This document shows positions 6,034-12,748 of a DNA stretch of 13,198 bases, in pieces. The notes below the pieces were generated by a model, which saw only the letters and a program-made list of their open reading frames with translations, had not been told where the DNA came from and ran no database searches. This stretch comes from Oscillospiraceae bacterium (GTDB lineage: Bacteria > Bacillota > Clostridia > UMGS1810), in contig JALEIO010000032.1 in assembly GCA_022769845.1 (NCBI GenBank), positions 1-13,198 on the forward strand, given 5' to 3'. Position numbers and translations under genes: made by a program. The first letter of the stretch is position 1. Every line of letters begins with the position of its first letter.

Positions 6034-6955
6034 TTAATTTTCGCCTGTCCTTTCTTGTAAACCTTGCAAAAAACTCTTTCGGAAGCTGTGAAAGTATTAT
6101 AGCCGCAAAAATAAGAAGACTGCCCAGCGCCTCTTTGGGCGAGAATTTTTCGTGCAGAACAATCCAGCCCGAAATCATTGAAAATACCGATTCAAGGCTT
6201 AAAATAAGCGACGAAACTGTGGGGTCGTTGCCTTGCTGACCGATAATTTGCAGAGTATATCCGACACCTGACGATAAAACGCCGGAATATAAAATTGCCG
6301 TTTTTGCGCTCCAGATTGCTGAAAAATCGGGTTTTTCGAGAATAAACATAAACACCGTTGAAATTACGGCGCATACAAAAAACTGTATGCACGACATTTT
6401 TACGCAGTCAACCTTTGGCGAAAAATGGTCGATAACCAAAATATGAACCGAGAAAAAGAATGCGCAAATTATAACCAAAATATCGCCGCGCTCTACGCTG
6501 AAGCTTTCTTTTACGCATAAAAGATACATTCCGAAAACTGCGATAAGCGCGCTTATCCAAATGTTAAGCCCAACTTTTTTTCTGAAAAAAAGTCCGAGCA
6601 CAGGAACGATTATTATGTATAACGCGGTCAAAAATCCTGCTTTTCCCACTGTTGTGTGCATAATGCCGATTTGCTGAAAAATGCTTGCCGCAAAAAGAGC
6701 GGCTCCGCAGCAAATTCCGCCTATAACAAGCGCTTTTATATCTTTTTTTTCACTTTTGTTTTCGCTATCCGGCGATGAAATTTTGCCAAGAAAAAATATG
6801 CACGGCAAAAGTGCAATTCCGCCTATATACGAGCGCATTGCAAGAAACGTAAACGGTCCGACATAATCTGTTCCGATACTTTGCGAAACAAAACCCGTTC
6901 CCCAAATCATTGCCGTTAAAACCAGCAAAAGGTTTTTCTTTAAGTTACTTTTCAA
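6026..6955 (-). CDS. EamA/DMT-family transporter (309 aa), TTG start
   Basis: This is an integral membrane protein of the drug/metabolite transporter superfamily, with two EamA repeats of about five helices each (roughly 8-150 and 155-293) and ten hydrophobic segments in total. The first half has TAMIWGTGFVSQ and LAMRSYIGGIALL; the second ends in the typical LESVFSMISGWIVLHEKFSP followed by a last hydrophobic helix. A basic tail of about 15 residues follows the last helix. Such proteins usually export amino acids or metabolites; the substrate cannot be predicted. Translation starts at TTG (6955-6953), supported by AGAAGG with 7-base spacing and no in-frame ATG nearby. The gene is 48 bases downstream of the ECF S component with no clear terminator between, and its last 8 bases overlap the PHP gene. 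Confidence 0.9.
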   Translation of the reverse strand: MKSNLKKNLLLVLTAMIWGTGFVSQSIGTDYVGPFTFLAMRSYIGGIALLPCIFFLGKISSPDSENKSEKKDIKALVIGGICCGAALFAASIFQQIGIMHTTVGKAGFLTALYIIIVPVLGLFFRKKVGLNIWISALIAVFGMYLLCVKESFSVERGDILVIICAFFFSVHILVIDHFSPKVDCVKMSCIQFFVCAVISTVFMFILEKPDFSAIWSAKTAILYSGVLSSGVGYTLQIIGQQGNDPTVSSLILSLESVFSMISGWIVLHEKFSPKEALGSLLIFAAIILSQLPKEFFARFTRKDRRKLNV

Positions 6956-7003
6956 TACAATACCTTCTTTATAATATATGTGTAAAATATTTTTTATAAA
7001 AGC

Positions 7004-7639
7004 TTAGGCGCGTTTTTTCATAACCAAAAGCGCCTTTGCAACAGTTGCCGAAAGTATTGCCGCAACAGCCGCCTCTGCAAGGCCGTTTGTGCAAATGGTT
7101 GCGCCGATAAACGCAAATACACCGTTTGCCGCTTTTTCACCGAGCATAGTGGTATATTCGTTTTTAAAGAGTATGCCGATAAGCGACATAACCAAAATTG
7201 TGTTTGTCATAGAGCCTGCAACTCCCGCTGTAAGCAGTGCGCCTACGCCTGTAATTCTTTTTTTGAGCGCGTTGTAAACATAATACGGAAATACGCCGAC
7301 CAAAATTCGCGGAACAAAGCAGATAATCGCAGAATAAAGCGCGCCGAGGTAGTAGCCTGTGCTTAAATGGAACAGCGGATTGAAAACAAACGACATAGCC
7401 GACGTAGAGAAAAACGTGTTTTTTATAAAGCTGGACAATCCGAATGCAAAGCCCAAAAACGCACCTTTTTTAGAGCCTAATACTATTGAGCCGATTATTA
7501 CCGGAACGTGGATAATTGTGACGTTGATAACGGGATTTATTGGAATATAACCAATATTCGGCACAAATGTGAGAAGAAATATTATTGCCGTAAGAAGTGC
7601 GGTTTCAACAAATTCTGTAAGAGTATTGTTTTTCATCAT
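7004..7639 (-). CDS. ECF transporter S component (substrate-binding membrane subunit, 211 aa)
   Basis: This is the membrane S subunit of an energy-coupling-factor vitamin importer. About six hydrophobic segments span the length. The NPVINVTIIHVPVIIGSIVL block followed by LGSKKGAFLGFAFGLSSFI is typical of a PanT/ECF_trnsprt-like S-component family. It would need the shared EcfA/A'/T module, which is not in this window. Start: ATG at 7639 (a second ATG follows at 7636) behind GGAGGA at 7644-7649; the frame is open to 7681 but that version starts within the promoter -10 area and is rejected. The gene is driven by a strong promoter with a short leader and no riboswitch, so specificity is not given by regulation. 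A pantothenate-type or, because pyridoxamine kinase lies nearby, a B6-type substrate are both possible. Confidence 0.85.
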   Translation of the reverse strand: MMKNNTLTEFVETALLTAIIFLLTFVPNIGYIPINPVINVTIIHVPVIIGSIVLGSKKGAFLGFAFGLSSFIKNTFFSTSAMSFVFNPLFHLSTGYYLGALYSAIICFVPRILVGVFPYYVYNALKKRITGVGALLTAGVAGSMTNTILVMSLIGILFKNEYTTMLGEKAANGVFAFIGATICTNGLAEAAVAAILSATVAKALLVMKKRA

Positions 7640-7643
7640 TTTG

Positions 7644-7649
7644 TCCTCC
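7644..7649 (-). promoter_or_regulatory. Ribosome binding site deciding the S-component start
   Basis: GGAGGA on the minus strand lies 4 bases before the ATG at 7639 and 7 before the ATG at 7636. Either is possible; both exclude the longer frame to 7681. Confidence 0.8.
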
Positions 7650-7671
7650 GTTTTATGTCGTATTATTTGAT

Positions 7672-7700
7672 ATTTTAGCATAAAAGATATGTTTAGTCAA
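7672..7700 (-). promoter_or_regulatory. Promoter of the S component / EamA / PHP group
   Basis: On the minus strand TTGACT (7695-7700) and TAAAAT (7672-7677) are separated by 17 bases, with a TGC just upstream of the -10 (extended -10). The leader is only about 25 bases. No second promoter is obvious before the EamA gene, so this one may drive all three genes. Confidence 0.8.
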
Positions 7701-7713
7701 ATAAAAAGTAACC

Positions 7714-7754
7714 AAAAATTATGCCGATATATCACATATATATCGGCATAATTT
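7714..7754 (-). terminator. Strong terminator downstream of the DUF1540 gene
   Basis: A perfect 17-bp stem (7716-7732 paired with 7738-7754, sequence AAATTATGCCGATATAT and its complement) has a 5-base loop. On the minus strand it ends in ATAATTTTTGG. It separates the DUF1540 gene from the S-component promoter 14 bases further on. The stem is symmetrical, but the plus side has no matching T-run, so the minus direction is more likely. Confidence 0.85.
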
Positions 7755-7767
7755 CTATTTTCAAAAG

Positions 7768-7929
7768 TTATTTGCAGAAGCAATCCTTTTTTTCAAAGGT
7801 TTTGCAAAGTGCGTCATTGTGGGTTGTATCGCTGTTTACTCTGATACTGCTTGCCACACATTTGTCCTCCGGTGCATGATACTTACATTCTTTTGCGTCG
7901 CATTTGATTCCTGAAATTGCATTATCCAT
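7768..7929 (-). CDS. DUF1540 cysteine-rich small protein (53 aa)
   Basis: This is a 53-codon gene reading MDNAISGIKCDAKECKYHAP and then further cysteines at 24, 42, 50 and 52. The pattern C-x4-C, then Cys24-Val-Ala, an Ile-x-Val strand and a Cys42-x-Thr-Phe is that of DUF1540, small proteins common in Clostridia; the six cysteines probably bind a metal. No function is established that I know of. Translation is well supported by AAGGAGGA (7937-7944) placed 7 bases before the ATG, and the gene is followed by a 17-bp terminator, so it is a single-gene unit. It is soluble with no signal peptide. An A/T stem-loop lies in its likely leader (7958-7986). Confidence 0.9.
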   Translation of the reverse strand: MDNAISGIKCDAKECKYHAPEDKCVASSIRVNSDTTHNDALCKTFEKKDCFCK

Positions 7930-7957
7930 TAAAAAGTCCTCCTTAAAAATTTACGGC

Positions 7958-7986
7958 AAAAAATCAAAAGCAGCAGCTGATTTTTT
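7958..7986 (-). promoter_or_regulatory. Stem-loop in the presumed DUF1540 leader
   Basis: AAAAAATCA (7958-7966) and TGATTTTTT (7978-7986) pair over 9 bp with an 11-base GC-rich loop. On the minus strand the stem ends in a run of six T, so it resembles a weak terminator or attenuator placed 14 bases before the Shine-Dalgarno of the DUF1540 gene. No clear promoter for that gene was found further upstream, so whether the hairpin is transcribed is uncertain. Confidence 0.35.
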
Positions 7987-8036
7987 AACCTACAACTATT
8001 CTTTCAAATTTTCAAAATAATATTCTTTTTTTCATA

Positions 8037-8065
8037 TTGAAAAATAAAATTTTTTATGATAAAAT
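8037..8065 (+). promoter_or_regulatory. Promoter of pyridoxamine kinase
   Basis: TTGAAA (8037-8042) and TAAAAT (8060-8065) are 17 bases apart with TGA directly before the -10. The -35 lies in one copy of an 11-bp direct repeat CATATTGAAAA (8033-8043 and 8074-8084). Confidence 0.72.
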
Positions 8066-8093
8066 AAAAAAAACATATTGAAAAGGTGATTTT

Positions 8094-8954
8094 ATGGTCA
8101 GCAATGTTGTAAAAAGGGTTGCGGCGATAAATGATATGTCAGGCTTCAGCCGATGCTCGCTTACGGTTGCAATGCCTATTATATCAGCAATGGGGCTGCA
8201 TTGCTGTCCTCTGCCGACCGCCATTTTGTCAAACAATACCGAGCACAGCGAGTTTTTCTTTGACGATTATACCGATAAAATGCAGTCTTACGCTAATTTC
8301 TGGCGCGATTTAAAAATTAAATTTGACTGTATTTATACGGGCTTTTTAGGGTCGGAAAAGCAGATTGACATTGTAAAAAATTTTATCGGTGATTTTAAAA
8401 CCGAAAAAAATATTGTGCTGATTGACCCCGTTATGGCGGACAACGGAAAAATTTATTCTACATATAACGCAAAAATGTGCGACAAAATGAAGGTTCTTTC
8501 TTCGCTTGCAGATGTGGTTACGCCAAACGTTACCGAGGCGTGCATAATAAGCGGTATGCAATATTCAGGTGAAAATATCAGCCTTAAAACCGCCGAAATA
8601 ATGGGAAAGAAAATACTTGACGGCGGTGCAAAAACAGTTGTTATAACAGGAATACGCGACAATGAAAATATTGTCAATTTTATATGCGGAAATGATTTTT
8701 GCGATTATATAAAAATAAAGTCCGCGCCTGTTTATTATTCGGGAACGGGCGATGTTTTTGCGTCGGTTTTGTGCGGCGCGCTTACAAACGGTAAAAATAT
8801 TACCGAAGCTGTTAAAATTTCGTCGCGTTTTGTCGAAAAATGTGTTTTATATTCAAAAAAAATCGGCATATATCCTAATGAAGGAATTGCATTTGAAAAA
8901 TTTTTAGGTGATTTGGTAAATATAACGCAAGAAAACGATAAAAATAAAGATTGA
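8094..8954 (+). CDS. Pyridoxamine/pyridoxal kinase (286 aa)
   Basis: The enzyme phosphorylates B6 vitamers with ATP in the cytoplasm (PLP salvage). It is a ribokinase-fold protein: the N-terminus has AAINDMSGFSRCSLTVAMPI and CCPLPTAILSNNT, a pattern I recognise from Firmicutes pyridoxamine kinases; DPVMADNG (111-118) and TPN (143-145) are family motifs, and GTGD (217-220) carries the catalytic Asp220 and anion hole. The length equals PdxK/PdxY. ThiD-type HMP-P kinase is the main alternative but fits the N-terminal block less well. The start ATG has AAAGGTGA upstream and a promoter at 8037-8065. It is divergent from the DUF1540 gene; the ECF S component is two genes away, so a link to vitamin B6 uptake is a hypothesis. 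The last ten residues are Lys/Asn/Asp-rich. Confidence 0.88.
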   Translation: MVSNVVKRVAAINDMSGFSRCSLTVAMPIISAMGLHCCPLPTAILSNNTEHSEFFFDDYTDKMQSYANFWRDLKIKFDCIYTGFLGSEKQIDIVKNFIGDFKTEKNIVLIDPVMADNGKIYSTYNAKMCDKMKVLSSLADVVTPNVTEACIISGMQYSGENISLKTAEIMGKKILDGGAKTVVITGIRDNENIVNFICGNDFCDYIKIKSAPVYYSGTGDVFASVLCGALTNGKNITEAVKISSRFVEKCVLYSKKIGIYPNEGIAFEKFLGDLVNITQENDKNKD

Positions 8955-9039
8955 ATTATCTGCAATGTGCAGTGTTTGTAAATGCAGTCTGCGCAGAAAG
9001 TTAAATTTAAAAAGAATTTTAAAAGGGCGGTAGATTTTA

Positions 9040-9792
9040 TTGAAGGCGCTTATAACGGGCGCGTCGTCGGGAATAGGCTATCAAACGGCGATTTGCCTTG
9101 CACAAAAAGGATATGATATTATTGTTGCGGCGCGGCGCTATGACAGAATGGCGCAGCTTAAAAACGAAGTTAAAACAAATGTTAAAATTATTGAGGCGGA
9201 TTTGTCGGATATCAGCAGTGTTTTTAAGCTCTATGACGAGGTAAAGTGCGAAGATATTGACATTCTTGTGAACAATGCCGGGTTTGGAATTTGCGGTGAA
9301 TTTTTGAAAACCGACCTTGAAAAAGAGCTTAATATGATTGACTTAAACATTAAAGCACTGCATACGCTTACAAAGCTTTTTCTCCGTGATTTTACAGCAA
9401 AAAACAGTGGTTATATATTAAATGTTGCCTCCTCCGCGGCGTTTCTTCCCGGGCCGCTTTTGTCATCGTATTATGCGTCAAAAGCGTATGTTTTGCGTCT
9501 TGACGAGGCGATCAATACCGAGCTTAAAAAGGCAAAGTCAAAGGTGAGAATATCTACGCTCTGCCCCGGTCCTGTAAACACCGAGTTCGATAAGGTTGCG
9601 AATGTAAAATTCAGTCTTGACGGGCTTTCGGCGCAGTTTGTTGCGGAATATGCGGTTAAAAAAATGTTTAGGCGCAAAGAAGTTATTGTGCCGGGATGGC
9701 AGATGAAGGCGCTTCGGCCGCTGCAAAAAATTACTCCGGATTTTATTCTTGCAAAAGTTGCATATCACATACAAAAGCGAAAAATATATTAA
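9040..9792 (+). CDS. Short-chain dehydrogenase/reductase (250 aa), TTG start
   Basis: This is an NAD(P)-dependent oxidoreductase of the classical SDR family. TGASSGIG (6-13) binds the cofactor, NNAG is at 78-81, the catalytic serine is in ASSAAF (about 131-132), and the YxxxK pair is Tyr144/Lys148 in SYYASKAY; CPGPVNTEF (175-183) follows. An Ala-Ala-Arg-Arg stretch at about 30-33 suggests NADPH preference, as in YqjQ/DltE-like members. The C-terminal ~35 residues are basic, a possible membrane-surface anchor. The start must be the TTG at 9040, because an in-frame TAG lies three codons upstream and the Rossmann motif begins at residue 6; the ribosome binding site (AAAGGGCGG) is weak. It follows pyridoxamine kinase by 85 bases, perhaps in one transcript. 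The substrate is unknown. Confidence 0.88.
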   Translation: MKALITGASSGIGYQTAICLAQKGYDIIVAARRYDRMAQLKNEVKTNVKIIEADLSDISSVFKLYDEVKCEDIDILVNNAGFGICGEFLKTDLEKELNMIDLNIKALHTLTKLFLRDFTAKNSGYILNVASSAAFLPGPLLSSYYASKAYVLRLDEAINTELKKAKSKVRISTLCPGPVNTEFDKVANVKFSLDGLSAQFVAEYAVKKMFRRKEVIVPGWQMKALRPLQKITPDFILAKVAYHIQKRKIY

Positions 9793-9848
9793 TTTTGCGG
9801 CGCATTATATTAAAATTGATGAAAAAACTAATTTTTTTGCGATTTTGC

Positions 9849-9877
9849 TTGACAATATCCAAATTTTTGTGTATAAT
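9849..9877 (+). promoter_or_regulatory. Consensus promoter of tRNA-Pro
   Basis: TTGACA (9849-9854) and TATAAT (9872-9877), both exact consensus, are 17 bases apart and 19 bases upstream of the tRNA. This is the strongest promoter in the window. Confidence 0.92.
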
Positions 9878-9896
9878 GTAATGCGTTGCAATACTA

Positions 9897-9973
9897 CGGA
9901 ATGTGGCTCAGTTTGGTAGAGCGCTGCGTTCGGGACGCAGAGGTCGCAGGTTCAAATCCTGTCATTCCGACCA
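9897..9973 (+). tRNA. tRNA-Pro (anticodon CGG)
   Basis: A full 77-base cloverleaf with encoded CCA (9971-9973). CGGAATG pairs with CATTCCG in the acceptor, the discriminator is A, the anticodon stem CTGCG/CGCAG encloses TTCGGGA (anticodon CGG, reading CCG), and the T arm has GGTTCAAATCC. It has its own promoter and terminator. A frame running across it (about 9886-10152) is an artefact. Confidence 0.97.
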
Positions 9974-9981
9974 AATTCATT

Positions 9982-10025
9982 TTCCGCATAACAATGGTTT
10001 TTCCCCAATGTTATGCGGAATTTTT
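9982..10025 (+). terminator. Terminator of tRNA-Pro
   Basis: TTCCGCATAACA (9982-9993) pairs perfectly with TGTTATGCGGAA (10009-10020) over 12 bp with a 15-base loop, followed by TTTTT. Confidence 0.88.
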
Positions 10026-10042
10026 ATGTGTTGCTTTTCATC

Positions 10043-10071
10043 TTGACAAAACGCGGTGCAGATGTTATATT
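10043..10071 (+). promoter_or_regulatory. Promoter of inorganic pyrophosphatase
   Basis: TTGACA (10043-10048) and TATATT (10066-10071) are 17 bases apart, with TGT just before the -10. It lies about 45 bases upstream of the ATG at 10115. Confidence 0.85.
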
Positions 10072-10114
10072 TTTAATAAGCAAAACCTTAAAAAATTAAA
10101 AAGGGAGTGCAAAA

Positions 10115-10642
10115 ATGAATATATGGCACGATATAAACAGCGAACGAATTAAAGCTGAAAATTTTGTCGCGGTAATTGAAATTACAAAAGGCAGCAAGAA
10201 AAAATATGAGCTTGACAAGGAAACGGGATTTTTAATTCTTGACAGAATTTTATACACATCAACGCATTATCCTGCAAACTATGGATTTATTCCTCGGACG
10301 CTTGCGGATGACGGCGACCCTCTTGATGTTTTGGTGCTCACAACCGAGGATATTGACCCGCTTGTGCTTGTAAGATGTTATCCTATAGGCGTTATAACAA
10401 TGATGGACGGCGGAAAAAAGGACGAAAAAATCATTGCAATTCCTTTTGATGATCCGACATATAATGCATACAACGATATTGCTGATTTGCCGAGCCATAT
10501 ATTTGCCGAAATGCGTCACTTTTTTTCAACCTACAAGCAGCTTGAGGGCAAAACCACTGCTGTAGATGAGGTTCAGGGGTGCAAAGAAGCAACAAAAATT
10601 ATTTCGGAATGTATTGAAAATTATAATAAAATATTTTCGTAA
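10115..10642 (+). CDS. ppa: Soluble inorganic pyrophosphatase, family I (175 aa)
   Basis: This cytoplasmic enzyme hydrolyses pyrophosphate to two phosphates with Mg2+, pulling biosynthetic reactions forward. The family I signature DGDPLDVLV covers residues 66-74 (Asp66, Asp68, Asp71 are Mg ligands). Other active-site elements seen are Glu22, Lys29/Lys30, Arg44, YPANYGF (52-58), Asp98, Asp103 and the late Tyr140-Lys141 pair. The length of 175 is typical of bacterial family I enzymes. Many Clostridia use a membrane-bound or family II enzyme instead, so presence of family I is informative but not unusual. The start is ATG at 10115 behind GGGAG. It is a single-gene unit with its own promoter and a terminator directly after the stop. 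Confidence 0.95.
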   Translation: MNIWHDINSERIKAENFVAVIEITKGSKKKYELDKETGFLILDRILYTSTHYPANYGFIPRTLADDGDPLDVLVLTTEDIDPLVLVRCYPIGVITMMDGGKKDEKIIAIPFDDPTYNAYNDIADLPSHIFAEMRHFFSTYKQLEGKTTAVDEVQGCKEATKIISECIENYNKIFS

Positions 10643-10671
10643 AAAACCCTCCCTTTTAGGGAGGATTTTTT
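10641..10671 (+). terminator. Terminator of ppa
   Basis: CCTCCC (10648-10653) and GGGAGG (10659-10664) form the core stem with a TTTTA loop, extended by A-run/T-run pairing across one mismatch and ending in TTTTTT (10666-10671). It begins within the ppa stop codon. Confidence 0.85.
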
Positions 10672-10780
10672 ATGGGCAACACGGATTTGGCTTAAAAATC
10701 AGAATTATTAAGTCTATAACTATTCCGAAAATTGCTGAATTAATTTTACGGTAAATTTTTATATTTTGCTTGGCATTTAC

Positions 10781-10808
10781 AATGTTCAGCTTGCGCTCTC
10801 AAAACATT
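10781..10808 (-). terminator. Hairpin just downstream of the deacetylase gene, doubtful terminator
   Basis: AATGTT (10781-10786) and AACATT (10803-10808) pair around an inner AGC/GCT stem with a 4-base loop. It lies 5 bases past the stop of the minus-strand deacetylase gene but has no T-run, so it may be a 3'-end stabiliser rather than a terminator. Confidence 0.3.
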
Positions 10809-10813
10809 TAAAC

Positions 10814-11641
10814 CTATTTGCAATAAAATGTTTCTCCGGATTTTATTTTTATTGTTTCATTGTTTGTATAAACCCATACATCCATTGCCGACGGATTGTA
10901 TATTATCTTTTTGTCACAGCTAGTTTTAAGTGATTTATAAGCTTGAACATAGTCGTATATTTCGATATTTGTAGCATACCAAATATCGTTTCGTCCTCCT
11001 ATGTACCTTGCAAAATCTTCAATTATATTCCAGTTGTCCCGGCGCGCAAATTCAAAGCTATGTCCCCATAGAAAGAACATTCTCGGGGCGCCCCAAGAGG
11101 ATTTGTTTTCTGCAAAATTCTTTGCAAGCTCCATCAGGTCGGGGTCGTTATGATGACAGGTGGGATTAAGCAAAAGCCAATTTTCGGGCAGTTTAAAATT
11201 ATGAGATGATTTTGTTGTTCTTGAGTATTCAATGCCGCACATTTTGAGAATATCAACAGTGCTCGCACTGTATGTACCGAAAGGATATGCCATACCACGC
11301 GCAACTGTTTTATAATCGCGTTCTATGTTTTTTCTGTCCTCCATAATTTCATAAATGACTTCCGAATAATCCAGTTCTTCCAAAAAAGGGTGGGTGAGTG
11401 TATGAACAGCGACTTCATGTCCTGAATTTATATAAAGCTCTTTCGCTTCAGAAAGTTTCATTCTGCCGTCATATTTCTCCCTTTTCTCATTTTCGGGATA
11501 GTACAAACCGGTATTTATATTAAATGTTCCTTTAAGACCGTATTTGTCCATAATTTCAATAAGCTGCTTGTCAAATACCGGTCCGTCGTCATAGCTCAAT
11601 GTAAGAGCCTTATCTTTTCCGTCTTTAAATCTTAAATACAT
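10814..11641 (-). CDS. Polysaccharide deacetylase (NodB-like) family protein (275 aa)
   Basis: This is a carbohydrate esterase 4 type NodB-fold protein, a family that removes N-acetyl or O-acetyl groups from glycans. Motif 1 is LSYDDGP with Asp18 (base) and Asp19 (metal); motif 2 is HTLTHP with His80 and His84; AYPFG (118-122) stands where RxPYG is usual; a late WGHSFE (His194) supplies motif 5. No signal peptide or transmembrane segment is seen, so unlike most wall deacetylases it appears cytoplasmic. The C-terminal ~45 residues form a small extra domain (a strand-rich KIIYNPSAMDVWVYTN stretch). Start chosen: ATG at 11641-11639 behind TGGAG (8-base spacing); a GTG at 11650 overlaps that site. 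It follows the DUF3048 lipoprotein gene by 60 bases. The true substrate may not be a cell-wall polymer. Confidence 0.83.
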   Translation of the reverse strand: MYLRFKDGKDKALTLSYDDGPVFDKQLIEIMDKYGLKGTFNINTGLYYPENEKREKYDGRMKLSEAKELYINSGHEVAVHTLTHPFLEELDYSEVIYEIMEDRKNIERDYKTVARGMAYPFGTYSASTVDILKMCGIEYSRTTKSSHNFKLPENWLLLNPTCHHNDPDLMELAKNFAENKSSWGAPRMFFLWGHSFEFARRDNWNIIEDFARYIGGRNDIWYATNIEIYDYVQAYKSLKTSCDKKIIYNPSAMDVWVYTNNETIKIKSGETFYCK

Positions 11642-11649
11642 TATTTCCA

Positions 11650-11654
11650 CTCCA
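11650..11654 (-). promoter_or_regulatory. Ribosome binding site deciding the deacetylase start
   Basis: TGGAG on the minus strand stands 8 bases before the ATG at 11641. The in-frame GTG at 11650 uses the last G of this site, so it cannot be the start served by it. Confidence 0.75.
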
Positions 11655-11701
11655 TTTCTGTTTTTATAATCGCAAATACATACTGTTTTTTGGAGAATTT
11701 T

Positions 11702-12718
11702 TTATTCTATAACCGCCTTTGTAGCGGGACTGATAATATTAATCCACGTTGTGCCGGGGTTTAGCTCAATATCTTTTCCGTCTTGAGTTTTATAGACTGT
11801 TTCGGATGAACGCGAACTTTTTTGCCAGGTTATCGGTATGCATTTTCCGCCTGTTATAAAGTATCCTTCGCCGCTGCCGACTGTTGTTACGTCCTGCCTC
11901 GGCGAGCCGTCTCCGAGCGGAAAGTTATTTGCATACTGAATAATAATGTTTGTTGCGGTGTAATATGTTCCGTCCGCCGATTTATGCTCGGTTGAGTTCA
12001 TTGTGCGCTTGAATGCCTTGATTGAGGCGTCATATGTATAATAAACCTTATACATTCCCGAATACGGAAGGGTAATATTTTTTGCGTCGCTGCCCGAAAT
12101 TTCTTCAAATTCCTTGTTAATTCCCGTTATTTTTTTATCGGTGGTATTGCGGTAATTTTTATTATTTGCCATATCTTTGATTTTTTCAATATTTGTGTAT
12201 GCGCTGTGCCAGTCGCCCGAATATTTTCTCTCGCGCCAGAAAATATTTCCGTCGCCGCCCAAAACGCCGTTGATTTTATTAATTCCAAGCGCGCTTATAT
12301 CGTTTGCCGCCTTTGGACTCCAGCCGTAGTGAACGTAAATGGCATCGTTTTCCAGAACGTAATCAAGAAAATAATGGCGTGACGAACGAACAGGACCGAT
12401 TTTTTCGCAGTCGGTATTTTTGAAAAGCGCCATAAAACGCGTTGCGCCGCCCTCAACTATTATTTCGTATACCTTGTATGCCTTGTCAAGTCCGCTCTGC
12501 GGCCATGCGGAGCTGTTGTCGTTGTCAATCATAACCGCAATGGGGCGCTCGTTTCCTTCGGTAATTGTTTTGTAAAATTCGCTTGTATTGTCAGTCTCGG
12601 TAATCTCTGGTACGTTATCATTTGTTTCGGGTTTTTCCTCCGCCTTTTTGCTGCAGCCTGTCAAAAGAAGCACTGTGCAGCAGAAAATGAGCAGAGCGTT
12701 TTTTGCAAATTTTTTCAA
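11702..12718 (-). CDS. DUF3048-domain lipoprotein, YerB-like (338 aa), TTG start
   Basis: This is an exported lipoprotein. Residues 1-22 are a lipoprotein signal: KK near the start, a hydrophobic stretch, and lipobox LTGC with Cys22 as the lipidated residue. A short Glu/Thr-rich linker leads to the DUF3048 domain at about 55-335, with RPIAVMIDND, YEIIVEGGATRFMALF, GPVRSSRHYFLDY and HYGWSP as recognisable blocks, and a C-terminal strand domain ending in GTTWINIISP. This matches B. subtilis YerB, whose function is not established. The start is TTG (12718-12716), supported by GGAGGG (12725-12730) at 6-base spacing and by the signal peptide beginning at once. It has its own promoter and lies downstream of a terminator. 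It would sit on the outer face of the membrane. Confidence 0.9.
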   Translation of the reverse strand: MKKFAKNALLIFCCTVLLLTGCSKKAEEKPETNDNVPEITETDNTSEFYKTITEGNERPIAVMIDNDNSSAWPQSGLDKAYKVYEIIVEGGATRFMALFKNTDCEKIGPVRSSRHYFLDYVLENDAIYVHYGWSPKAANDISALGINKINGVLGGDGNIFWRERKYSGDWHSAYTNIEKIKDMANNKNYRNTTDKKITGINKEFEEISGSDAKNITLPYSGMYKVYYTYDASIKAFKRTMNSTEHKSADGTYYTATNIIIQYANNFPLGDGSPRQDVTTVGSGEGYFITGGKCIPITWQKSSRSSETVYKTQDGKDIELNPGTTWINIISPATKAVIE

Positions 12719-12748
12719 TTAAATCCCTCCAGTGTTAATACTATGTAT

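Noticed and set aside
8955..9039. Short inverted repeats with TGCAG (e.g. CTGCA-ATG-TGCAG at 8960-8972, TCTGCGCAGA near 8988) between pyridoxamine kinase and the SDR gene
   Set aside because: The stems are only 4-5 bp, without a T-run or a recognised motif; not enough to call a terminator, riboswitch or operator.
9793..9848. Possible terminator after the SDR gene (AAAATT...AATTTTTTT)
   Set aside because: Only a 6-bp A/T stem with a 12-base loop; too weak to annotate, although transcription probably ends in this area.
5190..9973. tRNA genes as possible attachment sites for an integrated element between them
   Set aside because: No integrase, phage gene or duplicated tRNA 3' end was seen; the intervening genes look like ordinary chromosomal genes.
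9886..10152. Open frame of 88 codons on the plus strand
   Set aside because: It runs through tRNA-Pro, its terminator and the ppa promoter; no ribosome binding site.
10672..10813. Intergenic stretch between ppa and the deacetylase gene, with an open frame fragment ending at 10754
   Set aside because: The frame overlaps the ppa end and its terminator in another frame, with no start signal. Apart from the hairpin at 10781-10808 nothing is seen.
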